Below, piece by piece: positions 7,564 through 15,845 of a stretch of 32,602 bases of DNA. The notes under the pieces are model-generated. The model ran no database searches and was not told where the DNA came from. It worked only from the letters and a program-made list of their open reading frames with translations. How positions within the stretch are numbered: position 1 is the stretch's first letter; every line of letters begins with the position of its first letter. The stretch covers positions 1 through 32,602 of the forward strand of contig JAITLM010000052.1 in assembly GCA_031277885.1 (NCBI GenBank). The letters run 5' to 3'. Made by a program: the position numbers and the translations under genes. Source of the DNA: Microbacterium sp. GTDB taxonomy: Bacteria > Actinomycetota > Actinomycetes > Actinomycetales > Microbacteriaceae.

Positions 7564-8909
7564 TGAACTTCGAGAAGCGCACCGGACCCGACTTCGGATC
7601 CGCCGCCCCCGCATACCCGGCCGCCGGAGTGCCGGACTGGTACCGCGACGCCAAGCTCGGCTTCTTCGTGCACTGGGGTCTCTACTCGGTGCCCGCCTGG
7701 GCCGTGCAGCACGGCGAGGGCGTGAACATCCCGACCGAGGACGCCTACGCCTGGCACCAGTACGCGGAGTGGTACGGCAACACCGTGCGGATCACGGGCA
7801 GCCCGACCTGGCAGCGGCACCAGGAGCTCTTCGGCCCCGGCACGTCCTACGAGGACCTCGCCGACCTCTGGGACGCGTCGTCCTTCGACGCCGATGCCTT
7901 CGTCGGGGAGCTCGTCGACGCCGGCGCGCGCTACGTCATCCCGACGACCAAGCACCACGAGGGCTTCTGCCTGTGGGGCACGGGCACGACCGGCTTCAAC
8001 GCGGTGGCCCGCGGACCCCGGCGCGACCTGATCGCGGAGCTCCACGACGCCACGCGCCGTGCCGGCGCCCGGTTCGGCGTGTACTTCTCCGGCGCGCTGG
8101 ACTGGCACGCGAGCGATTTCCCGGCGATCGAGTCGGACACCGACCTGTTCCGCTACCGCCGCAACGACGAGCACTTCTCGCGCTACGCCGCCGCGCAGCT
8201 CGACGAACTCGTCGAGCGGTTCTCGCCCGACGTGCTCTGGAACGACATCGAATGGCCCGACGGCGGCAAGGGCGACGACGAGTTCGCGGTCGCCGCGCTC
8301 CTGCGCCGCTACTTCGATCGGGTGCCGAACGGCGTCGTGAACGACCGCTGGGGCGTGCCGTACCACGGCTTCCTGACGCGCGAGTACACGCACATCCCGG
8401 GGATCCTGGATGCTCCGTGGGAGTCCACGCGCGGCCTCGGCTACTCGTTCGGATACAACCAGGCGGAGGACGAGCGCCAGACGCTGTCCGGGCCTGACCT
8501 GATCCGGATGCTCGTCGACGTCGTCTCCAAGAACGGGAACCTGCTGATCAACGTCGGCCCCGACGCGGCGGGACGGATCCCCGAGCTGCAGCGACGGACC
8601 ATGCGCGATCTCGGCGCCTGGATGCGCCTGAACGGGGACGCGATCCACGGCACGCGCCCCTGGGTGCGCTTCGGCGAAGAGGTCGGCGAGCCGCGCCGCT
8701 ACACGCGGTCGGCCGCCGGCGTGCACGTGCACGCGCTCGACCCGAGCGCGGGGGAGGTCCGTCTTCCGGCCGAGCTGACCGCCGGCGCGGCGCGCTGGGC
8801 GGACGGTTCCGCCGCGGAGTCGGAGACGTCCTCCGACGGCACGCGGATCGTGCGCATCCCCGCAGGGCTGCGCACCGAACCCGTCGCGACCCTCACCGTC
8901 GCACTGTGA
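7560..8909 (+). CDS. alpha-L-fucosidase (GH29)
   Basis: A complete 449-residue GH29 enzyme. The catalytic barrel begins with DWYRDAKLGFFVHWGLYSVPAW, includes TTKHHEGFCLW, and carries the nucleophile in DVLWNDIEW (D229, by analogy with the Thermotoga maritima enzyme). VDVVSKNGNLLINVGPDAAG is the standard end of the barrel, followed by a short beta domain. There is no signal peptide, so it acts in the cytoplasm on imported substrate. Of two adjacent ATG codons the first overlaps the M81 stop codon. The partial gene at the window's left edge encodes a second, distinct GH29 protein, so the locus has two fucosidases. Confidence 0.94.
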   Translation: MMNFEKRTGPDFGSAAPAYPAAGVPDWYRDAKLGFFVHWGLYSVPAWAVQHGEGVNIPTEDAYAWHQYAEWYGNTVRITGSPTWQRHQELFGPGTSYEDLADLWDASSFDADAFVGELVDAGARYVIPTTKHHEGFCLWGTGTTGFNAVARGPRRDLIAELHDATRRAGARFGVYFSGALDWHASDFPAIESDTDLFRYRRNDEHFSRYAAAQLDELVERFSPDVLWNDIEWPDGGKGDDEFAVAALLRRYFDRVPNGVVNDRWGVPYHGFLTREYTHIPGILDAPWESTRGLGYSFGYNQAEDERQTLSGPDLIRMLVDVVSKNGNLLINVGPDAAGRIPELQRRTMRDLGAWMRLNGDAIHGTRPWVRFGEEVGEPRRYTRSAAGVHVHALDPSAGEVRLPAELTAGAARWADGSAAESETSSDGTRIVRIPAGLRTEPVATLTVAL

Positions 8910-9637
8910 CCCGCATCGCACTCGAGATCGCGGTCGACGGGCCGGCCGGAGCGCGGACCGCGTTCGAGGGCGGCGCGGATCGCGTCGAGCTCTGCCAGGC
9001 GCTCGCGGCGACCGGCGGTCTCACGCCCTCCGGCGCGACGGTCGACGCCGTGCTCGCCGTCGCCGGCGATCCGGAGCGCGTCGCCGTGCTCGTCCGACCG
9101 CGCGTGGGCGGATTCGTCTACAGTGCCGAGGAGATCGACCTCGTGGCCGCCGACGTCGCCGACCTCGTGCGGCGCGGTGCGGGTGCGGTCGTGGTCGGTG
9201 CGCTGACCGCGGACGGCGCCGTCGACCTCCGCGCCCTCGAGCGCTGGAGGGATGCCGCGGCCGGCGCGGATCTCGTCTTCCACCGGGCGATCGACACCGT
9301 GCCGGATCCGGCCGCCCACGTCGACGACCTCGTGGACAGCGGAGTGCGGCGCGTGCTGACGAGCGGAGGCGCCGCGCGCAGCATCGACGGTGCCGCGGCT
9401 CTGAGCGCTCTCGTCGCTGCCGCGGCGGGACGACTGCAGATCATGGCCGGAGGAGGGGTGCGCGTCGAGGACATCCCCGCGCTGACCGCGTGCGGTGTCG
9501 ACGCGATCCACCTCTCGGCGCGGCGCCCCTCGGGCGATGCCGCGCCCAGCGGCCCGGGCGGCGGGAGCAGCGGCTTCGACGTGACCGACGGCGACATCGT
9601 GCGCTGTGCGGACGCCGCGGTGCGCGGCCGGAGCTGA
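8906..9637 (+). CDS. cutC: CutC-family TIM-barrel protein
   Basis: A 243-residue protein of the CutC family, recognised by EIAVDGPAGARTAFEGGADRVELC near the N terminus, VRPRVGGFVYS, VFHRAIDTV, VLTSGGAA and IMAGGGVRVED. The GTG start overlaps the fucosidase stop codon (GTGA), so it is the last gene of the operon, followed by a strong hairpin. CutC was first linked to copper tolerance in E. coli, but that assignment is weak and the fold is that of a sugar-phosphate or aldol-type enzyme. Position at the end of a sugar operon makes a catalytic step in carbohydrate metabolism more likely than copper handling; this is inference. Confidence 0.88.
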   Translation: MTRIALEIAVDGPAGARTAFEGGADRVELCQALAATGGLTPSGATVDAVLAVAGDPERVAVLVRPRVGGFVYSAEEIDLVAADVADLVRRGAGAVVVGALTADGAVDLRALERWRDAAAGADLVFHRAIDTVPDPAAHVDDLVDSGVRRVLTSGGAARSIDGAAALSALVAAAAGRLQIMAGGGVRVEDIPALTACGVDAIHLSARRPSGDAAPSGPGGGSSGFDVTDGDIVRCADAAVRGRS

Positions 9638-9652
9638 CCCGAGGCAGAACGA

Positions 9653-9688
9653 ACGAGCGCGACGTCCTGAGGGGGACGTCGCGCTCGT
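9653..9688. terminator. bidirectional terminator hairpin
   Basis: A perfect 15-bp inverted repeat (ACGAGCGCGACGTCC and complement) with a 6-base loop, between the convergent cutC and the membrane protein gene at 9717. There is no long T tract on either side, as is common in high-GC actinobacteria. It probably ends both transcripts. Confidence 0.82.
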
Positions 9689-9716
9689 CTGTTCGCGGTT
9701 CCCCGCGAAATCAGGC

Positions 9717-10718
9717 TCAGGGAGTGCTGGTCGGCGCGGGCGTCGAGCCCGACGACGAGGCGTCCGGCACCGTGATCGGCGCGTCCGACGCGTTCGCCCA
9801 CACCGGCGCGGGCAGGGCCGTGTCGGTCTTGCCGTCGCGGATGGCACGCAGGGCGTCGGCGATGGCGGCGGAGTTCTCCGGCACGGCCAGACCGCACTTG
9901 CGGAGCTCCGACGCGAACTCGAGCGTCAGGCGGGTCTTGCCGGCCTCGACCGCCTGAGCGGTCGTGCCGGTGCGCTTGTCGCTGCCTGTCTGGATCGCCG
10001 ACACCTGCTCGCACACGTGGTAGACGGTCCCGCCGTCGACCCAGACGACCTGGTCCTTGCCGAGCAGCTGGATCACGGTGGACTGGTCGGCCGTGTACTG
10101 CTCGACGGACGGCGGCGTGAAGTCGATCCCGAGCACGACCGCGAGGGCCGCGAGCGCGATGCCCACGATACCGGCGATTGTCTTCTGGCCCTTGTCCATG
10201 TCCTTGTTCAGGAACACCATGATGATGAGCGGCACGAAGGCGATGATCGCGATGATCGCGCCCAGCTGGTTCTGCACGAAGAACCGCACCGTGTCGGAAC
10301 GGCGGGCCGGATCCAGGCGGTTCGCCTTCTTCCAGAGGAAGGATCCGGTGATCGACAGCGCCGCGATCACGACGAAGAGGACGATGAGGGTGATGAACGC
10401 CCACTGCGGGAAAGTCGCTGTCGCGCCCTGCTGCTCGAGGAGTCCCGTGTCGGGGTTGCGGACGAGCTGGCCGTCGCCGCCGGTGACCTGGCGCTGCCGC
10501 AGCAGCCAGAAGATGCCGACGGCCTCGGCGGCGATCGCGACGACCCAGAGCACCACGGCGATCCAGCGGAACCGGGTCGCCTTCGCCTTGGCCTCGGGAG
10601 TGGGGGTCCAGCCGGCGGGAGGATCCGCCGGCGCGTCGGTGGAGGCGGCGGCGTTCGCCGACGCGGGTGCGGGCTTGCTCGCCGCGCGGGCGGGCTTCTT
10701 GCTGCTGTTCTCGGGCAC
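9717..10718 (-). CDS. uncharacterised four-helix membrane protein
   Basis: A 333-residue protein I cannot assign to a named family. An Ala/Pro/Lys-rich N-terminal tail of about 45 residues precedes four predicted membrane helices (about 49-72, 103-129, 149-171, 180-200). A soluble C-terminal domain of about 130 residues contains two cysteines (VYHVCEQVS and LRKCGLAV) and ends in a Ser/Thr/Pro/Ala-rich tail. By the positive-inside rule the tail, the loop KKANRLDPARR and the C-terminal domain are all cytoplasmic. The GTG start has AAAGGA upstream, and a TAGGCT -10 box lies at 10749-10754 on the same strand. It is divergent from the two small membrane genes at 10803-11653. Codon use matches its neighbours. 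Confidence 0.82.
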   Translation of the reverse strand: MPENSSKKPARAASKPAPASANAAASTDAPADPPAGWTPTPEAKAKATRFRWIAVVLWVVAIAAEAVGIFWLLRQRQVTGGDGQLVRNPDTGLLEQQGATATFPQWAFITLIVLFVVIAALSITGSFLWKKANRLDPARRSDTVRFFVQNQLGAIIAIIAFVPLIIMVFLNKDMDKGQKTIAGIVGIALAALAVVLGIDFTPPSVEQYTADQSTVIQLLGKDQVVWVDGGTVYHVCEQVSAIQTGSDKRTGTTAQAVEAGKTRLTLEFASELRKCGLAVPENSAAIADALRAIRDGKTDTALPAPVWANASDAPITVPDASSSGSTPAPTSTP

Positions 10719-10748
10719 GGTGGTCCTTTCCGCCTGGTGCTGGACCCG

Positions 10749-10796
10749 AGCCTAGCGGCGAGGGCCCGCGGATCCGGGGATATCGGTCGCTACGCT
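10749..10796. promoter_or_regulatory. divergent promoters, two -10 boxes
   Basis: The minus-strand -10 box TAGGCT (10749-10754) faces the gene ending at 9717. The plus-strand -10 box TACGCT (10791-10796) lies 6 bases before the ATG at 10803. Transcription would start at or next to that ATG, giving a leaderless mRNA, and no Shine-Dalgarno is present. The -35 elements are not evident. Confidence 0.55.
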
Positions 10797-10802
10797 GGAC
10801 GC

Positions 10803-11318
10803 ATGACGACCGATCCGGACGACGCGCTGCGCTGGGAGGGCGACGAGCCCGATGCGCCCGACGCCGCCGCGAAGAACGCGCCTCCCGCCGCGCCGCAGGC
10901 TCCGGCGCCCGCCCCAGCTCCTTCCGAGACGGAGCGGACCGCGGAGGGCGCATCCGCGAGGGGGGAGGCGGCGAAGGCCGGAACGGCTTCCGTCGACGCC
11001 CAGGACGAGGACGAGGCGCCCGCGATCGGCAATGCCGCGCTGGTGTTCTACGGGATCATCGGCGGCGTGTACCTGCTCTTCGCCGTGGGCTGGATCGTGG
11101 GCGGTTTCCGGCTGCGCCCGCGCGCGTCCCTCCTCCTCGGCGACTGGACGTATTTCCCCTGGATGTGGCTCGCCGCCCTCGCCCCGATCCTGTGGTTCGT
11201 CGCGGCCTGGGTGCTCACCCGCGGCCGCGCGACCTGGATCCGCGTCGTGGCGCTGATCGCCGGCGCCGCGCTGCTGGTGCCGTGGCCCTTCGTGATGTTC
11301 GGGACGGTGGGAGCATGA
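10803..11318 (+). CDS. uncharacterised membrane protein, Ala/Pro-rich tail
   Basis: A 171-residue protein of unknown function. Residues 1-70 are hydrophilic, rich in Ala, Pro and acidic residues and likely disordered. Three predicted membrane helices follow (about 73-95, 113-133, 143-167). The ATG at 10803 is chosen because a -10 box ends 6 bases upstream and the protein then begins with a normal MTTDPDDALRW; the frame stays open far upstream only because of high GC. It overlaps the next gene by 4 bases (ATGA), so the two small membrane proteins are probably made together and may interact. No enzymatic motif is seen. Confidence 0.82.
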   Translation: MTTDPDDALRWEGDEPDAPDAAAKNAPPAAPQAPAPAPAPSETERTAEGASARGEAAKAGTASVDAQDEDEAPAIGNAALVFYGIIGGVYLLFAVGWIVGGFRLRPRASLLLGDWTYFPWMWLAALAPILWFVAAWVLTRGRATWIRVVALIAGAALLVPWPFVMFGTVGA

Positions 11319-11653
11319 GCGCCGAGTCGATGACGACCGCACCGCAGGCGGATCCGCGGCGTCCCCGCTGGCTCTTCTACACGCTGCTGGGCGTGTTCGG
11401 CCTGCTCTACGCCTTCGCGATCTGGAACGCGATCGCCTACACGATCCCGCTCGCGGGGCTCGCGATCGGGGCGACGACGTGGGTGGCGCTGATCCTGGCG
11501 ATCATCCTCCCCGCCGTCATCTACGTGGTCGCGATCGCCGTGACGCGTCGGCGCCGGCTCGGCACGGTCGCGCTGGTCCTCCTCGCGGGCCTGGGGCTCG
11601 TGGCCGTGTTCTGGCTCGACGTGGTCGGCTACACGCTCTCCGGCGCGCACTGA
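11315..11653 (+). CDS. uncharacterised small membrane protein
   Basis: A 112-residue protein of unknown function with three predicted membrane helices (about 20-42, 50-74, 83-105) and a short basic loop RRRR between the second and third. The start is the ATG overlapping the previous stop codon, which indicates translational coupling. It ends 124 bases before serA, which has its own promoter. No family could be recognised. Confidence 0.82.
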   Translation: MSAESMTTAPQADPRRPRWLFYTLLGVFGLLYAFAIWNAIAYTIPLAGLAIGATTWVALILAIILPAVIYVVAIAVTRRRRLGTVALVLLAGLGLVAVFWLDVVGYTLSGAH

Positions 11654-11705
11654 CGGCGTCGGGTCGCGCACCGTCACACGGTTCGGGAGGCCCTGCCGTC
11701 TCGGG

Positions 11706-11711
11706 TAGAGT
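11706..11711 (+). promoter_or_regulatory. serA -10 box
   Basis: TAGAGT lies 66 bases before the serA GTG. It implies a transcript start near 11718 and a 5' leader of about 60 bases. A weak TTCGGG at 11682-11687 could serve as -35 with an 18-base spacer. No leader peptide or riboswitch fold was seen. Confidence 0.5.
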
Positions 11712-11777
11712 GTGGGCACAATCGCGCCCCGACGGTGCGGCGCATCGGCCCCCTCCCTCCTGTCCCGAAGGATCTCT

Positions 11778-13409
11778 GTGCCTGAGAACGCCGTGAACAC
11801 GTCCGCCCGCAAGCCCGTCGTCCTGCTCGCCGAGACGCTGTCTCCGGCCACGGTCGACGCGCTCGGCCCCGACTTCGACGTCCGCTCGGTGGACGGCACC
11901 GACCGGGAGGCGCTGTTCGCGGCTCTCGCCGACGCCGACGCCGTGCTGATCCGCTCGGCCACGAAGATCGACGCCGAGGCGCTCTCGCACGCCCCCGTGC
12001 TGAAGGTCGTCGCCCGCGCGGGCGTCGGCCTGGACAACGTCGACATCAAGGCCGCGACGGCCGCCGGCGTCATGGTCGTGAACGCGCCGACGTCGAACAT
12101 CGTCTCGGCCGCCGAGCTCACGGTCGGCCACATCCTCAGCCTCGCCCGCCGCATCCCGGCCGCGCACGCGTCGCTGTCGGCGGGGGCGTGGAAGCGCAGC
12201 TCCTACACCGGCGCGGAGCTCTTCGAGAAGACCGTCGGCATCGTCGGCCTCGGCCGGATCGGCGCACTCGTCGCCGCCCGCCTCGCGGCCTTCGACATGC
12301 GCGTGGTCGCCTACGACCCCTACGTCACCAGCGCCCGTGCCCAGCAGCTCGGCGTGCAGCTGCTGAGTCTCGAGGATCTGGTCGCGGAGAGCGACTTCCT
12401 CACGATCCACATGCCGAAGACGCCCGAGACCACGGGCATGATCGGCGCGGAGCAGTTCCGTGCGATGAAGAAGACGGCCTACGTCGTCAACGTGGCCCGC
12501 GGCGGCCTCATCGACGAGGAGGCGCTGCTCGTCGCCCTGCAGAACGGCGAGATCGCGGGCGCCGGGCTGGACGTCTTCACGTCCGAGCCGCCCGTCGAGG
12601 GCAGCGCCGCGCATGCGCTCACCGCGCAGCCGAACGTCGTGGTCACCCCGCACCTCGGTGCGTCGACCGACGAGGCGCAGGAGAAGGCCGGCGTCTCCGT
12701 CGCGCGCTCGGTGCGCCTCGCGCTCGGCGGCGACCTGGTCCCGGACGCCGTCAACGTCGCCGGCGGCGTCATCGACCCGTACGTGCGCCCCGGCATCCCC
12801 CTCACCGAGAAGCTCGGCCAGATCCTCTCCGGCCTCGCGCACTCGCCGCTCACGAGCCTCGATGTCGAGGTGCACGGCGAGCTCAACGGCTACGACGTCG
12901 GCGTGCTGCGCCTCGCCGCGCTCAAGGGCGTGTTCACCCCGATCGTGAGCGAGACCGTGTCGTATGTGAACGCGCCGCTGCTCGCCGAGCAGCGCGGCGT
13001 CGCCGTGCGGCTCGTGCAGGACGACGTCAGCGAGGAGTACCGCAACGTCATCACGCTGCGCGGAGCGCTCGCCGACGGCAGCCAGGTCTCCGTGTCCGGC
13101 ACCCTGACCGGCCCGAAGCAGATCGAGAAGCTCGTCGCGATCAACGGCCACGCGGTCGAGCTGCCGATCGAGAAGCACCACGTCGTCATGCTCTACACCG
13201 ACCGCCCCGGCATCGTCGCGGTCTACGGCCAGCGCTTCGGCGACGCGGGCATCAACATCGCCGGCATGCAGATCGCCCGTGAGACCGCGGGCGGCCAGGC
13301 CCTCTCGGTTCTGACGCTCGACTCGCCGATCCCCGACACCCTCCTCGACGAGGTGCGCGAGGCGATCGACGCCGACCTGTTCCGTCAGATCGAGCTCGTC
13401 GAGGCCTGA
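11778..13409 (+). CDS. serA: D-3-phosphoglycerate dehydrogenase
   Basis: A 543-residue long-type enzyme that oxidises 3-phosphoglycerate with NAD+, the first step of serine synthesis. The nucleotide-binding motif is GLGRIG (157-162). Catalytic residues are R241 (NVARGG), E270 (TSEPP) and H292 (TPHLGAST). An intervening allosteric substrate-binding domain (about 325-455) and a C-terminal ACT domain (about 467-543, starting HHVVMLYTDRPGI) are present, as in the mycobacterial type that serine inhibits. The GTG start is preceded by GAAGGAT; the frame is open upstream but lacks a better start. It stands alone with its own promoter and is followed by a hairpin. In M. tuberculosis serA1 lies next to leuB; here an efflux pair separates them. 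Confidence 0.96.
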   Translation: MPENAVNTSARKPVVLLAETLSPATVDALGPDFDVRSVDGTDREALFAALADADAVLIRSATKIDAEALSHAPVLKVVARAGVGLDNVDIKAATAAGVMVVNAPTSNIVSAAELTVGHILSLARRIPAAHASLSAGAWKRSSYTGAELFEKTVGIVGLGRIGALVAARLAAFDMRVVAYDPYVTSARAQQLGVQLLSLEDLVAESDFLTIHMPKTPETTGMIGAEQFRAMKKTAYVVNVARGGLIDEEALLVALQNGEIAGAGLDVFTSEPPVEGSAAHALTAQPNVVVTPHLGASTDEAQEKAGVSVARSVRLALGGDLVPDAVNVAGGVIDPYVRPGIPLTEKLGQILSGLAHSPLTSLDVEVHGELNGYDVGVLRLAALKGVFTPIVSETVSYVNAPLLAEQRGVAVRLVQDDVSEEYRNVITLRGALADGSQVSVSGTLTGPKQIEKLVAINGHAVELPIEKHHVVMLYTDRPGIVAVYGQRFGDAGINIAGMQIARETAGGQALSVLTLDSPIPDTLLDEVREAIDADLFRQIELVEA

Positions 13410-13444
13410 CCTTCGAGACCCCACGGGGTCGTCGAGCGAAGCGG

Positions 13445-13484
13445 GACGAAACGCGGTGCCCTTGCGAGGGTGCCGCGTTTCGTC
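13445..13484. terminator. terminator hairpin between serA and tetR
   Basis: An inverted repeat with a 12-bp outer stem (GACGAAACGCGG), a 2-base mismatch, a 4-bp inner stem (CCCT/AGGG) and a small loop. It lies between convergent serA and the TetR gene and can serve both. It is the core of a longer imperfect palindrome covering about 13428-13512. Confidence 0.75.
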
Positions 13485-13538
13485 TCGGTCGCCTCCGGCG
13501 TCCTCGCTCAACGTCCTGGAACGTCAATGGGGGAGAGG

Positions 13539-14096
13539 TCAGGGCGCGACGGAGCGGAGCACCAGGGCGACCAGCGCGTCGAGGTCGGCCCCGGCGGGGA
13601 CCACGGCGTCCTCCTCGTCCAGGGGGCCGTGCGAGTCCAGCGCGTTGTTGAAGAACAGGCCGTCGCTCAGCAGCATCACGAGGTCGAGCGCCGCCTGGTC
13701 GCGCACATGCGGGCGGATCGCTTCCGCCGATTCCTCGCGCATGCGGTGCAGCGCCTCGGTCGCGGCTCTGCTGCCGCTCTGCGCGAGGCAGGACGCGGCG
13801 ACGATCGCGCGGTCGAGGGCGTCGTCCATCATGACCGAGGTGCGCAGGTAGTACTCGACCGGTCCCTCGGAGGCGGACCGGATCCGCGCGATGTCCTCGG
13901 TCGCGAGCGCGTCGAGCCGTGCGATCATCGCCGCCGCGAGCTCGTCCTTCGACGCGAAGTGGTAGAGCAGCCCGCCCTTGGAGACGCCGGCGGCCCGTGC
14001 GACGGCATCGAGGGTCGCGGTGCGCTCGCCGCCGGAGATGAGCAGCGCCTCGTAGGCGTCGAGAACGCGCTCACGGGCATGCGGAGGTCTGGCCAT
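13539..14096 (-). CDS. TetR-family repressor of the adjacent efflux pump
   Basis: A 185-residue TetR/AcrR regulator. The N-terminal helix-turn-helix reads TLDAVARAAGVSKGGLLYHF (about 28-47). The helical ligand-binding part that follows varies between members. The start is the ATG at 14094-14096: a minus-strand -10 box TATAGT ends 7 bases before it, so the message would be leaderless, and the longer upstream frame would run through the operator. It is divergent from a QacA-type MFS pump and a 30-bp palindrome fills the gap, the standard layout of a drug-responsive local repressor. The inducing compound is unknown. Confidence 0.92.
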   Translation of the reverse strand: MARPPHARERVLDAYEALLISGGERTATLDAVARAAGVSKGGLLYHFASKDELAAAMIARLDALATEDIARIRSASEGPVEYYLRTSVMMDDALDRAIVAASCLAQSGSRAATEALHRMREESAEAIRPHVRDQAALDLVMLLSDGLFFNNALDSHGPLDEEDAVVPAGADLDALVALVLRSVAP

Positions 14097-14100
14097 GTCT

Positions 14101-14130
14101 GTTACTATACCATCCGGACGGTTTAGTAAC
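14101..14130. promoter_or_regulatory. TetR operator palindrome with overlapping divergent -10 boxes
   Basis: A 30-bp near-perfect palindrome starting GTTACTA and ending TAGTAAC, centred on TCCGGA, with two mismatched base pairs. The left arm contains the minus-strand -10 box (TATAGT, complement of 14104-14109) for tetR. The right arm contains the matching plus-strand -10 like box (TTTAGT, 14122-14127) for the MFS gene. One bound repressor would cover both promoters. Confidence 0.8.
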
Positions 14131-14164
14131 CCCGTCCTCTCACGATGGAACCGAGAGGTGCAAC

Positions 14165-15703
14165 ATGTCCGCAACAGCGTCGATCTCCCTGCCGGGGACC
14201 GAAGACGGCCCCCGCGTCGGTGCGCGCGGCTGGGCGGCGCTGGTCGTGCTCATGCTGCCGGTGCTGCTCGTCTCCGTCGACAACACCGTGCTGTCCTTCG
14301 CCCTGCCCGAGATCTCCACGGCCTTGAGCCCCAGCGGCGTCGAGCAGCTGTGGATCATCGACGTCTACCCGCTCGTGCTCGCCGGCCTGCTGGTGACGAT
14401 GGGCACGCTCGGCGACCGGTTCGGCCGGCGCAAGATGCTGCTGATCGGCGCCACCGGCTTCGCGCTCGTCTCCGCGCTCGCCGCATTCGCCCCGACCGCG
14501 GCGCTGCTGATCGCGGCCCGCGCCCTGCTCGGCTTCTTCGGCGCGATGCTCATGCCTTCCACGCTCTCGCTGCTGCGCTCGGTGTTCCAGAACCGCGAGC
14601 AGCGACGGCTCGCGATCGCCGTGTGGGCCGCGGCCTTCTCCGCGGGATCCGCCCTCGGGCCGATCGTCGGCGGAGTGCTGCTCGAGCACTTCGCGTGGGG
14701 ATCCGTGTTCCTCGTCGCCGTGCCGGTGCTCATCCCGCTGCTGATCCTCGCGCCGATCCTGGTGCCGGAGAGCCGCGACCCGAACCCGGGCCGGATCGAT
14801 CCGATCAGCATCCTCCTGTCGATGGCGACCATGGTCCCCGTGGTCTACGCGATCAAGGAGTTCGCGGTCGACGGCATCACCCCGCTCGTCGTGATCCTGT
14901 TCGTCGTCGGCGTGGGGATGGGCGTGCTGTTCGTGCGCCGGCAGCTGCGCGCCGAGATCCCGATGCTCGACATGGCGCTCTTCCGTCGCGGGATGTTCAG
15001 CGGAGCGATCCTGGTCAACCTGCTGAGCGTCGTCGCCCTCGTCGGCTTCCTGTACTACGTGTCGCAGCATCTGCAGCTCGTGCTCGGGCTCAAGCCCGTC
15101 GAGGCGGGTCTCGCGCTCATCCCCGGCATGGCCGTGATGATCGTCTCCGGTCTCGTCGTCGTCCCGATCGCGCGTCGCGTGCGTCCCGAGATCCTGGTGC
15201 CCTCGGCGCTGGTGTTCTCGCTCGCCGGCTACCTCGTCGTGGCCTTCACGACGCACGCGCACGGGGTCGCGCCGCTGATCGTCGCGTTCGTGCTCCTCGG
15301 CATCGGGATCGGCGCCGCGGAGACGGTCTCGAACGAGCTGATCCTCGCGGCGGCTCCGCCGGAGAAGGCCGGCGCCGCCAGCGCCGTGTCCGAGACGGCG
15401 TACGAGCTCGGCGCGGTGCTCGGCACCACGATCCTGGGCGGCATCATCACGGCGTTCTACCGCACGTCGCTCGTGGTCCCGGAGGGCGTGCCGGAGGCGC
15501 TGGCCGAACGCGCCAGGGAGACGCTCGCCGGAGCCTTCTCCGTGGCGGAGCAGCTCCCGGCCGCGCTCGGACAGGCGCTGCAGCAGGCCGCGGCCGACGC
15601 GTTCGGCACCGGCGTCATGGTGACCTCGCTCATCGGCGGCTTCCTCGTGGTCTGCGCGGCCACGATCGCCGCGCTGACTCTCGGCCGTCGCCTCGGCCGC
15701 TGA
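14165..15703 (+). CDS. MFS multidrug efflux transporter (DHA2, QacA/LfrA-like)
   Basis: A 512-residue drug:proton antiporter with 14 predicted membrane helices. Family marks are the acidic residue in helix 1 ([13 protein letters not shown]39), [18 protein letters not shown], motif A ([11 protein letters not shown], about 79-89), [20 protein letters not shown] and [16 protein letters not shown]. These match the QacA/LfrA branch that exports cationic antiseptics, dyes and quinolones. The ATG is preceded by GAGAGG. It is transcribed divergently from its probable repressor through the 14101-14130 palindrome and ends at a very strong hairpin. Its actual substrates cannot be told from sequence. Confidence 0.93.
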   Translation: MSATASISLPGTEDGPRVGARGWAALVVLMLPVLLVSVDNTVLSFALPEISTALSPSGVEQLWIIDVYPLVLAGLLVTMGTLGDRFGRRKMLLIGATGFALVSALAAFAPTAALLIAARALLGFFGAMLMPSTLSLLRSVFQNREQRRLAIAVWAAAFSAGSALGPIVGGVLLEHFAWGSVFLVAVPVLIPLLILAPILVPESRDPNPGRIDPISILLSMATMVPVVYAIKEFAVDGITPLVVILFVVGVGMGVLFVRRQLRAEIPMLDMALFRRGMFSGAILVNLLSVVALVGFLYYVSQHLQLVLGLKPVEAGLALIPGMAVMIVSGLVVVPIARRVRPEILVPSALVFSLAGYLVVAFTTHAHGVAPLIVAFVLLGIGIGAAETVSNELILAAAPPEKAGAASAVSETAYELGAVLGTTILGGIITAFYRTSLVVPEGVPEALAERARETLAGAFSVAEQLPAALGQALQQAAADAFGTGVMVTSLIGGFLVVCAATIAALTLGRRLGR

Positions 15704-15711
15704 CCCCGTTT

Positions 15712-15765
15712 CCGAGTCGTCCCCCTCAGCGCACCCCCTGGGCGCCGCTGAGGGGGACGACTCGG
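15712..15765. terminator. 20-bp perfect-stem terminator hairpin
   Basis: A perfect 20-bp inverted repeat (arms 15712-15731 and 15746-15765) with a 14-base loop, starting 8 bases after the MFS stop codon. It separates the efflux pair from leuB. There is no T tract. The stem is longer than needed for termination, so it may also be an intergenic palindromic element. Confidence 0.82.
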
Positions 15766-15802
15766 TGGTGACATGCGCGCGGGGAGGGGTGTCGGCGCCC
15801 GA

Positions 15803-15808
15803 TAGCCT
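15803..15808 (+). promoter_or_regulatory. leuB -10 box
   Basis: TAGCCT lies 37 bases before the leuB GTG. The leader of about 30 bases contains only the ribosome-binding site AAGGAG (15835-15840) and no leucine-rich leader peptide, so classical attenuation is unlikely. Confidence 0.5.
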
Positions 15809-15845
15809 GGGATCCTCCACCCGCAACGAATCGCAAGGAGCGCCC

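Noticed and set aside
8906..9637. Copper homeostasis as the function of the CutC protein
   Set aside because: There is no copper gene or metal-binding motif nearby, and the gene is translationally coupled to a fucosidase. The historic copper link is weak.
11517..13511. Long minus-strand open frame opposite serA
   Set aside because: Antisense shadow of serA with no recognisable motif and no ribosome-binding site.
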